Notes: generated from the sequence alone by a model not told the origin. A DNA stretch of 64,000 bases from Takakia lepidozioides (GCA_030704615.1 CM060732.1:49333053-49397052); one strand, 5' to 3'. Positions 10,649 through 20,969 are shown, counted from the first letter of the stretch. Numbers and translations are program-made.

Positions 10649-11746
10649 TCAAGCAATTGAGATCCATTGCTTGCCCACCTGACGACGTGATGCCTCAGAA
10701 AGAGATGGCACCGCCGTGGTACCAGTGAGAAACCCCATCGCCCGCTCACACTCGTCAGCATTGGGCTCCACTAACTGCTGCAATTGGCTATCCCACAAGA
10801 GGCCAGGTCCACCATCCCGGAAAGCATGAGATCCTGGAAAGCTGAGTAGTGTAGGCAATGCCGCTCGTGGGTGACCCACCTTATTGACCATTGCCAAAGG
10901 TGATCGGTCATTGTGTCTCACACGATGAGACTGCCTCCCTATGTCCAAAATGCTATCCACCGTCAGGTTGGGTGGCCGCTGCACCCCATCAAATGCACGC
11001 TTGAGCAATGCATGTGGCATCAAGTTGGTCCACCATAGTCGTGGGCGATGAGCCCGTGACCCCACTGCAGCTGCATCCAGCAACACTGCTGACCCAAGCC
11101 AAGACCGCACCTGATGTACACTGGCTATTACCTTGGCCCGAGAATCACCCATCAATGGTACATTCTCCAAGATATATGCCGGAGAGTCTGTCTGCTGAAG
11201 CTATAAATAGCGCAGGACCCTCAACATCTCCCAAAACAGGCGTGACCTTGAGTCTTGTAACCCATTGCCATACCTAGCTGATGAAAGCCCTTGGCAGGGC
11301 CAACCTGCAACTACTAAGTGAATAGGGCCAACCCGCTCTAAATCATGCGCCCCCAGCAAGGAGATGTCTGCTGGCAAGGCTTGTTGGTATCCACGAACTG
11401 TAAACATTGGCAACAAATCAGGGTACTGTTGCACCAACTGAGCAACATGACGTAGTGAGACGCGTCGTGCAGTCTCATCCCTCTCTACATATAGGTAACG
11501 TCGAACTCGTACACCTGCCTGCAGCACTGCAGCCAATCCAGTGCTAATCCCGCCAAACAAGTCCAGAAGGCATATGCCTTCATCCGGGCACTGCCACACA
11601 AGAGGTGTGGTGTCCAATGGCGACAACTGAGGTGGTCCTAGTGTAATCACCGCACTCTCCTCCTCTCCTGACGGTACGAAAGCCTCTACCCAGGCTTGTT
11701 GCACCTGTCTATCAGCAGCCTGTTGCAAATCTTGCTCGTACCCCAC
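10649..11746 (-). pseudogene. C5 cytosine DNA methyltransferase domain inside retrotransposon pol
   Basis: Two stretches in one frame are separated by a single TAG (11201-11203) and total about 360 residues. The methyltransferase motifs appear in canonical order: motif I (LLDLFGGISTG, S-adenosylmethionine binding), motif II (YLYVERDE), motif IV (GWPCQGLSS, catalytic Cys codon at 11294-11296), motif VI (LENVPL), motif VIII (HRPRLWWTN), and a closing motif IX/X region (MGFLTGTTAV ... SRRQVGKQW). The unrearranged order excludes the plant DRM type, and the closing motif resembles DNMT3 enzymes (R-x-x-x-G-[KR]-x-W). The expected reaction is methyl transfer to cytosine C5 in DNA. It sits between protease and reverse transcriptase, so it would be part of the polyprotein. 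No bacterial-style neighbour or intron is present. Confidence 0.93.
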
Positions 11747-12426
11747 AATGGAGTGTGAGCAACCATGGCAGGCAACTCCGCCGTACCATGCATGTCATCC
11801 TGCTCTGTTGGAGGTGGCACATCCTCTGCATGGGCATTGCCCTCCAGCAACTCTCCAGGCCAACTAACTGCAACTGTGAAGGTTGCTAGTGTTGGCATCT
11901 TGCCCCGTTGGGCAGCAGCAACATCCCCAATGAACGTCACATGGAGCTGTACACGACGACCATCCCTTGACTGCCATCCAGGCCTGTAGGATGCTGACTC
12001 CTCCCAAAAATCTAGGGTGAAGCCCATGGGATACAACACTGCCCTACCAACGATGACATCGTAAGAGACCGCGTCTGTCACAATGACCTTGGCTCGCATC
12101 ACTGAGCCATCTATAGGATGATCCGGCTGTAGTCTAATGGCCAACTCACGCCGTGTCATGCCCCGAGCCTGCTCTAATCCTCCCAGAGATGTCTGTATCT
12201 GGAAGGGACAAGGCTCCATATCCGCCTCCATGAGGCCCAAACCTGCAATAACGGCTTTGCCCAACATCAGTGGCTGAGCTCCCGAGTCCAACAAGACCCA
12301 CAGTGGCCAGTACCTCTTGCCTGCCGGTCCACTCAAAGAGAAAATGCCATCCTGGTTGTCTAACAAGACAACTCTATGTGTCACCATGGCGTGCTCAAAG
12401 GCTGGCCTAGCTGGCAGCTCCATCAA
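11686..12426 (-). pseudogene. Family A retropepsin (aspartic protease)
   Basis: The 246-residue frame contains the active-site motif LLDSGAQPLMLG (Asp-Ser-Gly) and, about 100 residues later, the flap/core motif DVIVGRAVL, as in retroviral-type proteases that dimerise and cut the polyprotein. It lies in a different frame from both the gag-side linker and the methyltransferase. That means either programmed frameshifts or, more likely at the 11.7-kb junction, mutational indels. It overlaps the linker frame by 20 bases and the methyltransferase frame by 61. Confidence 0.8.
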
Positions 12427-13099
12427 CCTGGCAGCTGCAGCTTGCCATGGCGCAGCCCGTGGCAGTCTTGACCCTCAAATCCGAGGATCCCTCTGCCACT
12501 ACACCTTCCACTAACTCCGCAGAAGATGAAGTGACCTCCCCACTCTCATAGAGTGTTGCTGCTAGTCTGAACACTGCAGCTGGTCTTACCCCCGGCGTCG
12601 CAATCATGGTTGCCGAGAACAGTGGGGCCTGACACACAGAGGTGGCCGCCCCCAACAACACACTGGCTGCACTAGCCTTGGAAGCAGGTGTCAGTGCTGC
12701 ACGTGTAGCTCTCCCCAATGGCACAATAACATCCGCCTCGGTATCCATCGGGCGAGAACTAGGTGCCATGGATGGCGTCGACACTGTATCTGCCAAGATG
12801 AATGATTGAGGCAACTTAGCCTGACGGCTTGCCTCCCCACGCTGTGGATCCAACTCCACCTCTGCACCTCGTGGCTCAGGAACTCGTGCTGCTCCTCGAG
12901 TGACGGTTGTAGCAGACTCCACTTGCACTAGTGGTAGTGCTGCCCCACACATAAATCCCATGCCTCCCATGTCTCCTCTATCAGGATGACGCTGCTGAGG
13001 AGGAACAGGAGGTGGACCCTCAGGTCTTGGAGCTGGTACCACCTGAGCTGTGGCCATGGCAGCAAGCCTTTGCTCTAGTTGCTGAAGCCGGTTGGCCAT
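12407..13099 (-). CDS. Family A Ala/Pro-rich linker between nucleocapsid and protease
   Basis: The 230-residue frame begins three bases after the TAA at 13103-13105 and in the same frame as gag, so only that stop separates them. It starts with a short coiled-coil-like segment (LQQLEQRLAAM) and then becomes rich in Ala, Pro, Ser and Thr. No catalytic motif is visible. It is probably a spacer in the gag-pol polyprotein. Confidence 0.6.
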   Translation of the reverse strand: MANRLQQLEQRLAAMATAQVVPAPRPEGPPPVPPQQRHPDRGDMGGMGFMCGAALPLVQVESATTVTRGAARVPEPRGAEVELDPQRGEASRQAKLPQSFILADTVSTPSMAPSSRPMDTEADVIVPLGRATRAALTPASKASAASVLLGAATSVCQAPLFSATMIATPGVRPAAVFRLAATLYESGEVTSSSAELVEGVVAEGSSDLRVKTATGCAMASCSCQVDGAAS

Positions 13100-13102
13100 A
13101 CC

Positions 13103-13549
13103 TTAGTCAACGCCCTGACCTCCACGTCCTTGGCCATACTGTGCTTGCCCTCGTCCTGCACCTCGTGCCTGACCACCTCGTCCTCTCTGAGGTGCTCCAC
13201 CTTGCCATCGGCCACCATTGTTCCCTTGGAACTGGCCTCGCCGCAACTCAGTGTGCAAGTCATAACACTGGGCATCTCTATGCCTATACTTGCCACAATG
13301 TCCACACTGCAACTGTGTAGGCTGTGCTTGTGCCAGCCCTTTGCCACTCTCTGGGCAATCTTTCTTGACATGGGGTCCTCCACATGTCCAACATACCACC
13401 CCTGGTTGCTGTTGGCCTGCAAAAGAAGCTACTGGCCTCTGCACCTGAGGTCCCCTGTAAGCTCCATGGAATTTGGGTTGGGAAACCTTGCCCCCCTGAC
13501 CACGCTGTTGGGCAGTCCCTTGTGCCTGTGGGCTGGCAGCTGCGCCTCA
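13103..13549 (-). pseudogene. Family A nucleocapsid: two zinc knuckles
   Basis: It is in the gag frame, downstream of a single in-frame TGA (13547-13549). Two CCHC knuckles are visible: CWTCGGPHVKKDC (C-x2-C-x3-H-x4-C, one residue short of the usual spacing) and CGHCGKYRHRDAQC (C-x2-C-x4-H-x4-C, canonical). Arg/Gly/Gln-rich sequence follows, as in RNA-packaging nucleocapsids. The frame closes with TAA at 13103. Confidence 0.85.
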
Positions 13550-14548
13550 TGCAGGCACGTCCTTGCCAAATCCAATGGTAACAACTCGCTCCTCCACCAT
13601 GTTGAGCTCAATCCGCTCAGCCAGCAGAAACACATCTGTTAATGTGGGTTGGGCTGCTTGTAACAGGGTTGCATCCCGCACCCTTCTCCTGAGCTCCTTG
13701 TCCAAAATTCCATACCAGAACTGGATTGCCTGAGCTTTAGTAACCCCTTGGGTCACACTTATCAAGCGCCTCATACGAGTGTAGGCCTCTCGCAAACTCT
13801 CACTGGATTTGCGTTGGAAGTCTTGCAAACTTCGCAGCTTCTCTGTCCGTACACCTTGGTAGTTCCTCTGCAACTCCTGGAAGAACTCCACCACCGGGTT
13901 GAATCTAGGCACATGTGTTGTAGTCGTGGCAGGAGAAGTAGTAGCACCTTTTGAACTGGTATCACCTGCAGAAGTACCGGCACTACTTGTTCCACTACTA
14001 GTGCTGGCAGTGGGAGATATTGGTGCTGATGCAGCTACTGGTCGCGTCGTGCCTCGAGTAATAGAAACGTAGTCAGGTGACCAATACATCCTCCACTCCT
14101 CAATCTCTGCTTTATGTCCTTGCCTGAACTCATGGTAATCGTCCATAGGCGGGCCTTCCAAATGCTGGAACAGTCCCTTCCACGCCATGAATGAGATGAA
14201 TAGCTGTGGATTGCGCATCTGCTGCAAATCACACCAGCTGTCGAACTCCTGGATAAAGTCATCCAACTCGATTGTGCCCACAGCTCCAGAGTACCTACGA
14301 GGCCCCTTGGTAGCTCCATACATCTCCTCCATGTCGTCCCACAACAATGGCGAATGAAACTGCACACCTGTTGATGAAGCCTCCGAGTCTGTGTCTGACT
14401 CTGCACTAGTTGATGGTGGAGGTGAAGGTGGTGTGAAACGAACACCTCGTCTGGTGAACCCACTCTCACTGCTACTGCCTGTAGCGGTACTCCCCTCAGA
14501 ACCCCTGGGTAACTCCGTGATGACACTCACAATGTGCACCTCCCCCAT
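13547..14548 (-). CDS. Family A Gag capsid protein
   Basis: The 333-residue open frame has an acidic, Ser-rich N-terminus and a conserved block (MYGATKGPRRYSG ... FIQEFDSWCDLQQM) that recurs almost unchanged at 38826-39278. Its second half matches the retrotransposon Gag fold (FFQELQRNYQ, LREAYTRMRRLI, FWYGILDKELRRRV, LLAERIEL). It would form the virus-like particle. The ATG at 14548 opens the longest frame, and the second copy begins its gag at the same region. Confidence 0.85.
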   Translation of the reverse strand: MGEVHIVSVITELPRGSEGSTATGSSSESGFTRRGVRFTPPSPPPSTSAESDTDSEASSTGVQFHSPLLWDDMEEMYGATKGPRRYSGAVGTIELDDFIQEFDSWCDLQQMRNPQLFISFMAWKGLFQHLEGPPMDDYHEFRQGHKAEIEEWRMYWSPDYVSITRGTTRPVAASAPISPTASTSSGTSSAGTSAGDTSSKGATTSPATTTTHVPRFNPVVEFFQELQRNYQGVRTEKLRSLQDFQRKSSESLREAYTRMRRLISVTQGVTKAQAIQFWYGILDKELRRRVRDATLLQAAQPTLTDVFLLAERIELNMVEERVVTIGFGKDVPA

Positions 14549-15060
14549 GTGACACTATAAGGCTATAGTACTAATTCTAATAGTGACACGGGTGGGCACC
14601 TGTTGCAGTTTAAGGGTCATATCCCAGTGGCTCAGGGCACCTGCACTGCATCCACCGCAGGAACTCCTATGGTTGGTTGGTCATCAACCCAGTCTCACCA
14701 TAGAAGAAACACTGGTGGTCTTGCTGGTCATCACTCCAGCCTCACCACCGACAACATACTCTAGGATTGACCGGTGATCAAATCTGGCCTAATCCCTATG
14801 AAAGCAAGCGCCCACACAAAACCAACATGGCGCACAGTCAAGCATGCAGGTGTTGGGGGGGATCCAAACACAAGAAATCAAAACATCAACACCCCCACAC
14901 CAAAATCCATCTGCAGTGCTGATCCTGCAGAATATCCCAGCCCAAAACCCCGGACTGACTGGCCTCCACCAAGAGAGGCAACTACAAGTACAAAGTAATG
15001 AAAATAGTAAAGAGATGGAGGGGAAGAATAGAGGTCCGACCAAGCAAGATGTAATCCTGA
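14549..15060 (-). other. Family A leader region upstream of gag
   Basis: Noncoding. It is clearly similar to 39285-39790 in the second family-A copy, with shared blocks such as CATCCACCGCAGG, AAGCATGCAGGTGT and GGGGGATCCAAACACAAGAA. It is therefore a conserved part of the element, probably its untranslated leader. Confidence 0.6.
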
Positions 15061-15061
15061 T

Positions 15062-15800
15062 CTATGCTATCAACTGCCAGACTTCTCTCAAAGTGCCTCT
15101 CTCTGCATGATGGTAAGGTGTAGGAGGTATATCTATGTCTAGAAACCTGCCACTGACCTTATCCCAAGCTACAGTAGCTTGCTCTAACCAACCCTCCTCC
15201 TCTCTCTGCCAGGTAGAGACAAAGCAATACTCCCATATCTCCCGCTCACTGAACACTAAAGAAAATAAAGGTAGGGTCTGACAATCTCTCAACTCGAAAG
15301 CTTTGAGACGGTTGCGGGTGTCATCATTGCTCTCCTTCAAGCAGAACAAACTTTTCATTGCTAATGAACCCCCGCTTGTGGTTGCCTTGTGCAGAGCGTG
15401 TCCGGCTGCAACCATGTCTGATTGCAAAAACTTGTGTAGCTCCCGCTCCTTTGCTCCAATACACCACGGCCTTGTGGCTGAACACCTTGGTCCCCGGGGC
15501 TGTTTTTGGCTGTGTTCCAAGCCTAGCTTCCACCCACTTTGGTATTTCACCTACAGCTGCAGAACTGCTTGCTCCAACAGAGTTCTGACTGTCCAAAGCA
15601 ATATTGAGGCCCTCAACGCCAACTACAGCAGTGTGTTGTCTATTGCTAATGCCTGACTCCCAGTATGCAATCAACTCGTCCAACTGCTCTCCACTCAAAT
15701 CAGTTTGAGCCCCTTGGGAAACATAAATCTTATCCCCTTGTGTGCACAGGCTAAGATAAGAGACCTGCCTTTCAATTACGTCCTCATTTCCCCCAGCCAT
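15062..15800 (-). pseudogene. Unrecognised protein upstream of gag in family A (two overlapping frames)
   Basis: Frames 15800-15324 (158 residues) and 15550-15062 (162 residues) look like one protein of about 230 residues broken by a frameshift near 15400. The first part begins MAGGNEDVIERQVSYLSL; the second contains FELRDCQTLPLFSLVFSE and a Trp/Glu-rich region (EIWEYCFVSTW). No family is recognised. The second family-A copy lacks it, so it may be cargo picked up by this copy or an extra gene lost from the other. Confidence 0.45.
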
Positions 15801-16421
15801 ACAAGGAGGACATCCACAGATTTGTCTCTCATATAGACCACAACAAGTTCTAGAAACAGAATTGTGGATCTTTCATGGCACACTCACACTCAAAAAATTC
15901 CATAGATTTTTAGCAGAGTCCAAAAAACTAAAACTAGATATGTAGATTTCCCTTTTCTGCAGCTATCCCCCCAAAAACTGAGTCAAACGGAGTCCATTTG
16001 ACAAAGATATGACCAATTAGGCTCTAAATCATTTAAATTAGATCAAAAAGTTTTTTTTTTTTTAACACCAAAACGTTCTCGCCATTAAAAGCTGTTCCCA
16101 GGTTCCATTTGTGGTTACAGGCGCACCACCACAGGCTAAATCTCTTAGCGAGCTGCTTTGCTCCAGCCAGGATCTGTGCTCTGCTCCAACCACGACTCTC
16201 GAGCTCGGGTGTATAACTGTGGTGATGGCGTGTGCAGCGTCAGGCATCTCGGCAACGCCTGCATTGGCCGTCTCGCGCTCCTCCCTAGCTTCCTCGCCAT
16301 CCAGTGGGCTCGGAAAGGGCTACCCACCTCCGTCTCTCCGTGTCTCTCTCCATCCGTCGGCAACATCAGAGATTTGTTGCCGGTGCAGGAAAGAACTTGG
16401 GTATGAGGAAAGCAGAGCAAA

Positions 16422-16856
16422 ATGCCGCACTCGAGGCTATTAGCGAGAGTTGACTCTCCCACTGTAGATGTGCTGGTGGACTTGGGCCATCCTTTTCTGA
16501 CTACACTTTGGACGGCTTCATCAAGATTGGAGGGGTGGGAGCTGCTCATGGAACATTGCTAGAGGCCTTCTCAATGTTGAAGAACAAAAGGGTGACAAAG
16601 CGTAATCTTGAGAAAGTGGTCAAGGAATCAGGCAGACAGGCCTTTCAATGGGGTATGGTAGCATGAATCTACACAGGCATGGATATGGGATGGAACGTGT
16701 TCGGGGCAAACACGATTGGAAAAATGCAGCATTAGGAGGGGCACTGACCGGTGCCCTTCTTTCGTTGGGAGATACCACTTTTAATCGCGACAAGATGATT
16801 CGCACGGCGGTGGCGCCATAGCCACTGCTTCAGAGTTTATTTGGTACCTCACCTAG
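16422..16856 (+). pseudogene. Intronless retrocopy of OEP16 (plastid outer-envelope channel), antisense inside family A
   Basis: The 435 bases read as OEP16-1-like from ATG (MPHSRLLARVD) to TAG after WYLT, across about three frameshifts and at least one stop. Recognisable blocks are VDLGHPFL, GFIKIGGVGAAHG, NLEKVVKESGRQAFQWG, GMERVRGKHDWKNA, GGALTGALLSLGD and ATASEF. In plants OEP16 is a small Tim17-superfamily protein of the chloroplast outer envelope that passes amino acids and related molecules; Arabidopsis OEP16-1 is about 148 residues, close to the size here. The lack of any intron across the full length suggests a cDNA origin. No poly(A) tract is seen after the stop. It lies antisense to the retrotransposon, between its terminal repeat and the reading frame at 15062-15800. 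Confidence 0.8.
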
Positions 16857-17794
16857 GTTGCCATTGTATGGATTAGATTCTCCGGGCATTTACGGAAACC
16901 CCTCCGAGAAGCAGATGAGGCTCTCGGCAGATTGCCCGACAGGTTTTGCTTGTAAATCAATCTTGTTAGCCAGCGATTGTAGGGCCTGCACCTGAAGCTC
17001 CAAGAACATCAAATAATCAGCGATCTCCTCTAGCAAAATGGGAGTGTCCATACAGGTTGTCTTCCGGCCAGTAGACAAAGATTTGAGCTCCTATCTTCAA
17101 CTTCTTAGCTTGCATATCTTACTTCGTCAGTCTCTTGCCTGTTGCCCCACTGGGGCTTAGTGCCTTTGATACGTTGGCCCTGCATTGCTATGTGCGCATG
17201 CTCAGTCCAGGGCCAATCCACGAATTCATTGTCCGGCACGATCGGCAAATCTGGACAGTGACCCCGCCTTCGATGCACTGGTTCCCACTTTCCTTTCACT
17301 GGGCGAATGAAATTACTCGCTGGTAAGGCTGCATCCAGTCCAACGGCGTGCCTATCCGTGCTCTAATGGACACAAACAACACTCGAGAGCATGGCTGAGG
17401 CAGGAAACTTCGACAAAGCATCAAATAAGGACTCACTTCCGAGACTCCGGAAAGAGCCTCCTCCTGGAGAGATGCTTCTCTACCTGCAAACAAGTATTTC
17501 TCTACCACCCAACTCCAACACACGCTCAAAGCAACAATCGCAACCTCGGACCACCGAACGAGGCCCTGTCCGTCGGGCTCCGGTATAACACGAGATGTCA
17601 AGCTTGTGGAGCCGACTTGAATACCAGATTCTACGACAACCCTCTACGCCCGTCAGAAACCGAGCTCGGCACCACCCATAATAGGAAAACAAAACCAATA
17701 GCCTATTCTTCCTTACGTTTGCACATCATCCTGCTGCTCCACCAACCTTGTCACAAATATAATCTACAAACCACCATAATTTTCTTTTCTTACT

Positions 17795-18224
17795 TTCAAA
17801 ACAAAAACCACAAGTGCTAAAACTAAACTCACCTCTGGCACTCATAGATGCAAGTTCATCTCTCTCGAGTGATTGAAAGAACTAACCTCACATGTCTGAT
17901 AACAGAGAAACACAAAACACAACACCATCACTCTTTAAAATAGCAGTCGAGCCAGGGGCACCCCAAGCTATGGGGACTCCACCCCACAACAACCTATTCT
18001 CCTTGCATAAGCACACTCAGATTCTAAACAGTGAAGGAGCTCGGTCGTGCAGGCTCAACTCGAGAGAGATGAGCCGCACGACTGACGCTCTCGTGAAGAT
18101 AAGACGGTTCAGGTGTCAAACTAAACTTGACACCTGACTTAACACTTGAACTAAATCCAAGTGTTAAATACAAATAACTAGATTTATTCTAGTTAGTTTC
18201 ACACTGTGTTTATTTAACTTGACA
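17795..18224 (-). repeat. Family A terminal repeat (5' LTR or its outer part)
   Basis: It is similar over its whole length to 41475-41853 (shared blocks CACAAGTGCTA, AAGTTCATCT, CAACTCGAGA and GTGTGAAA). On the minus strand it starts TGTCAAGTTA, with the TG expected of an LTR. The inner boundary is uncertain: similarity between the two copies stops near 17795/41475, and no primer-binding site could be placed. Confidence 0.6.
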
Positions 18225-18507
18225 TAATAAACAAAGACTTGAAAGACAATTACGATTAAAGACATAGAAAATCCATAAACAAAACGTAGAACTAGGAAAC
18301 GTAAATTGTCCTGTGAAGTGGAGTTGTTAAGCTTTGCTTTGCCGGTAGGAAGTTAGACTGTTTAGATCCGTCCATAGCTGCCACGGACCCTTGCACTTAC
18401 CGCAGCCGGGTAGGCGGTTCATTGAGCCCAACCTACACCGCAACTTGCCACGACCCCCTAGGCTAGTATGCCGTCACCCTGGCCGCGCGCGACCAGGGCT
18501 CGTCAGT

Positions 18508-18800
18508 GGCCATGTATGCACATGGATGCACAATAGTTTGTGGCTAGGTGTGATAGGGTGCGTGCTTCTTTCAATGCACCTACTCTATAATTGTATCTTT
18601 TATCCATTATGGGTTTCGGTTATCGTTGGAGTATTGACTTCGCAGACCCACGTTACCACTAACAATTTGCCACAATAAGTATGTGTTGGTCGTGATGGTG
18701 GAATAATTCCCCAAGTGGATTGAATTGGTGGCATTGCTTGACAAGGCAAGTGAGGGGGCTGCATATATATTCTTAGATTTGGTGCTCTATGTAGGTGCAT
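18508..18800 (+). pseudogene. Integrase fragment of family A, opposite strand
   Basis: The translation across stops and small indels matches the family-A integrase from the zinc module to just past the catalytic core start (VVMVE, PKWIELVALLDKASEG, FLDLVL). It covers about 290 bp and keeps the FLDLVL segment that is deleted in the main copy near 8150. It is an old, separate insertion fragment. Confidence 0.75.
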
Positions 18801-20440
18801 AATTTAATGCGCAGATTTATATTGAGAGTTTTTGAGGACCAGGAGAATCAAGTTGTATGTAGACGGTGCAGAATCAGGACCATTTATTACATAAACTACG
18901 AAACACCGATACACCCCACAAATGGAAGGGTCTGCGACGACCGTAAAGCCAAGAGAGCTCAGACATTTATATAACTAGGGTACCTGCAAGGAGCAACAAT
19001 TGAAGGCGTACGGTTCCAATCGTCAAGTTCGAACATCTAAGAGTTTGTTATACGACTGTAGGCAACGGCTGATTGTTATCAACTCAACGTCTAATCACTA
19101 TCAACTTAAAGAAGGCAAGTCAGGAGAGCTTGACCTAGAAGACAAAAGGCCCGATGGGCTATATTTTAAATGACACGGTTGACAGCAGTCTCGTATTTTC
19201 TAGGTGTAATTTTCCACGTATTTTTGAATGTTGTTTGAGATTTTGCTATATTAAGGACCTCAAACTAACAGGATGAAACCGTTATCAAACGCTGTTGGTG
19301 GGGAACTTTTTTGTGTATGGCTAATGGTGGGGGAAAAGTGGTGTAGGAGCAGTTTCAACCCCAAGCGTCGATCTATCCACACCCTAAAATTTTGCTCCGC
19401 TATGGTTCCATAGAGATTCGCGGCTCCTGAGTGTTTTTTCATGGTTGGTGATTAAACCCAATGGACCTGAAAATTGGTGGGAATTTTAAGGGTACCCCAA
19501 GGAATATATGGCCAAGTTTGAGGAATTTCGACCAAAATGGACACCATTTTTGAAGCTTTTCGGGCGTCGTGACCACCCAAATTCAAATAAAGGGATTTTT
19601 GGGGGATAAAATATCTAGGAGTGCCATAGGACAGCTGGTGGGATGAACAGTGTTACCTACCAACTGAAAATGGACAATATCTTTCATCATCCTTGATAAT
19701 TGGATATTCCATCTAACATTGTTTATTACTTTTCTAGTACAATATAGAAGTGGGTTTATGGGCTTGCCCATGTTGTTTTTTAACAAGATAAATTGACCTT
19801 AACCCTTAGTCTGAATACCCAATGTTGAGTCCTAGAAAATTAGCATAAATACGACTTTAGGCCAAAAGCTTTGGCTAGTGTGAATATGTATCAAATCCAA
19901 TCCTTTAAAATTTAAAATTAGTCAATCTGTAGGGAGCATGGAACATGATGTCCGAATTAAGTGGCGCCTGCATGTCTAAGTTTCATGCATTTGGGGCATT
20001 CTTGTGTAAAAGTATGAACATCTATAGACAACATCCATGGATCGATATTTCAGCCACCTCTCAATGTAGATGTATCTATTATGTAACTGTGATTTTTTGC
20101 AGCAAAACTATATGTACAGAACTCTATTGTATACTTCATTTGGACTCGTTATCTCTGTATGTAGTACCCAATTTGTATGGAATATGAGTGAATATCAGTA
20201 CTTCCACGTCTGATAATGCTTGGTATGGAGCGTGCCTAACTATTGCTTAATAGATTGTTAGCTAGTGATAATAAGTGAAGTTTAACACTTGCTACACCCA
20301 AACCTTAAACTTGGCAAGGATTATAGGATTTTTTTAATAATCGTGGGCAATCATCATTGGTCAGGGGCGCAGTTTGTACCATCGTCCCTCTCATTTCTTT
20401 TGATGGTTGCGATGGCCTAGACAGTCCATACAATACCTGA
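18801..20440. other. Repeat-like intergenic DNA, no gene seen
   Basis: No coding region is supported. Long, gap-free, moderately AT-rich sequence at 18830-19640 has the look of old transposon DNA, but no termini or second copy were found in the window. Confidence 0.35.
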
Positions 20441-20442
20441 CC

Positions 20443-20518
20443 AACAAGGTAGCAGGATTTGAACCCGGAATCACCTGGGTGGCACACAGCGAACCAACCA
20501 ACTGAGCTACCGACAGGC
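20443..20518 (-). repeat. tRNA-derived SINE head
   Basis: On the minus strand there is a clear box A (GGTAGCTCAGTTGGTTGG), followed about 35 bases on by box B (GGGTTCAAATCC). The spacing and words match a tRNA. The arms do not close into a full cloverleaf by eye, so a SINE head or tRNA pseudogene is preferred over a working tRNA. Confidence 0.6.
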
Positions 20519-20969
20519 AATTTGATTTGTGGATAAGAGATGGATAGATCCACGCTTGATTCACAGATATCAACTGAAAACATATCAAATGGATGACTAT
20601 CGTCTATAATCCAGGGAATCGGTCCATCCAATAGGGTACCCTGCTTTTTCTGAGCTTGTGAATGGAATATTGATATTTTTATTTCAGTCTATTTTTGGGG
20701 CATTTTTGGGTGGACAATTAAATGATGTGGATGATCGTGTCACTGTCACTTCTCCCCCTTTGACTCCGTCCCACAGAACAAATATTATCCCCTTTTATAA
20801 TATTTTTGTATATAATAAATATAGGACACCAGCCAAAAAGAAAGGGGCAGAAGTCTATACCTGGTTTCCTTGGGTATCAAGTATCAACCCATGACATAAA
20901 CACTGGTATGAGAACGAAGAGTTCCAATACCTAGATGAGGAACCTACTATGCTAATATCATCCTTCCTG

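Larger units (their letters stand above)
7247..18224 (-). mobile_element. Ty3/gypsy retrotransposon (family A) encoding a DNA methyltransferase and a PHD finger
   Basis: On the minus strand the order is terminal repeat (about 18224-17795), a variable interior, gag, two zinc knuckles, linker, protease, cytosine methyltransferase, reverse transcriptase, RNase H, integrase and PHD finger. Protease then RT then RNase H then integrase is the Ty3/gypsy order. The 5' boundary comes from comparison with a second copy at 38826-41853: both begin TNTCAAGTTA and stay similar for about 400 bp. No 3' copy of that repeat is found on the left, so the element is 3'-truncated or its end is replaced. The coding region needs several frame changes and contains in-frame stops (13547, 13103 and 11201), so this copy is inactive. 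Confidence 0.9.

Noticed and set aside
10649-11746. Host methyltransferase gene accidentally nested in the retrotransposon
   Set aside because: Same strand, nearly contiguous with protease and RT, and its frame equals the gag frame; no start, introns or terminal-repeat boundary separate it. A genome-wide comparison would still be needed to exclude it fully.
16145-16549. 134-residue minus-strand frame overlapping the OEP16 retrocopy
   Set aside because: It is an antisense shadow of the retrocopy region with no domain.
20443-20518. Functional tRNA gene on the minus strand
   Set aside because: Boxes A and B are good, but I could not close acceptor and anticodon arms, and similar heads lie nearby, so a SINE or tRNA pseudogene fits better.
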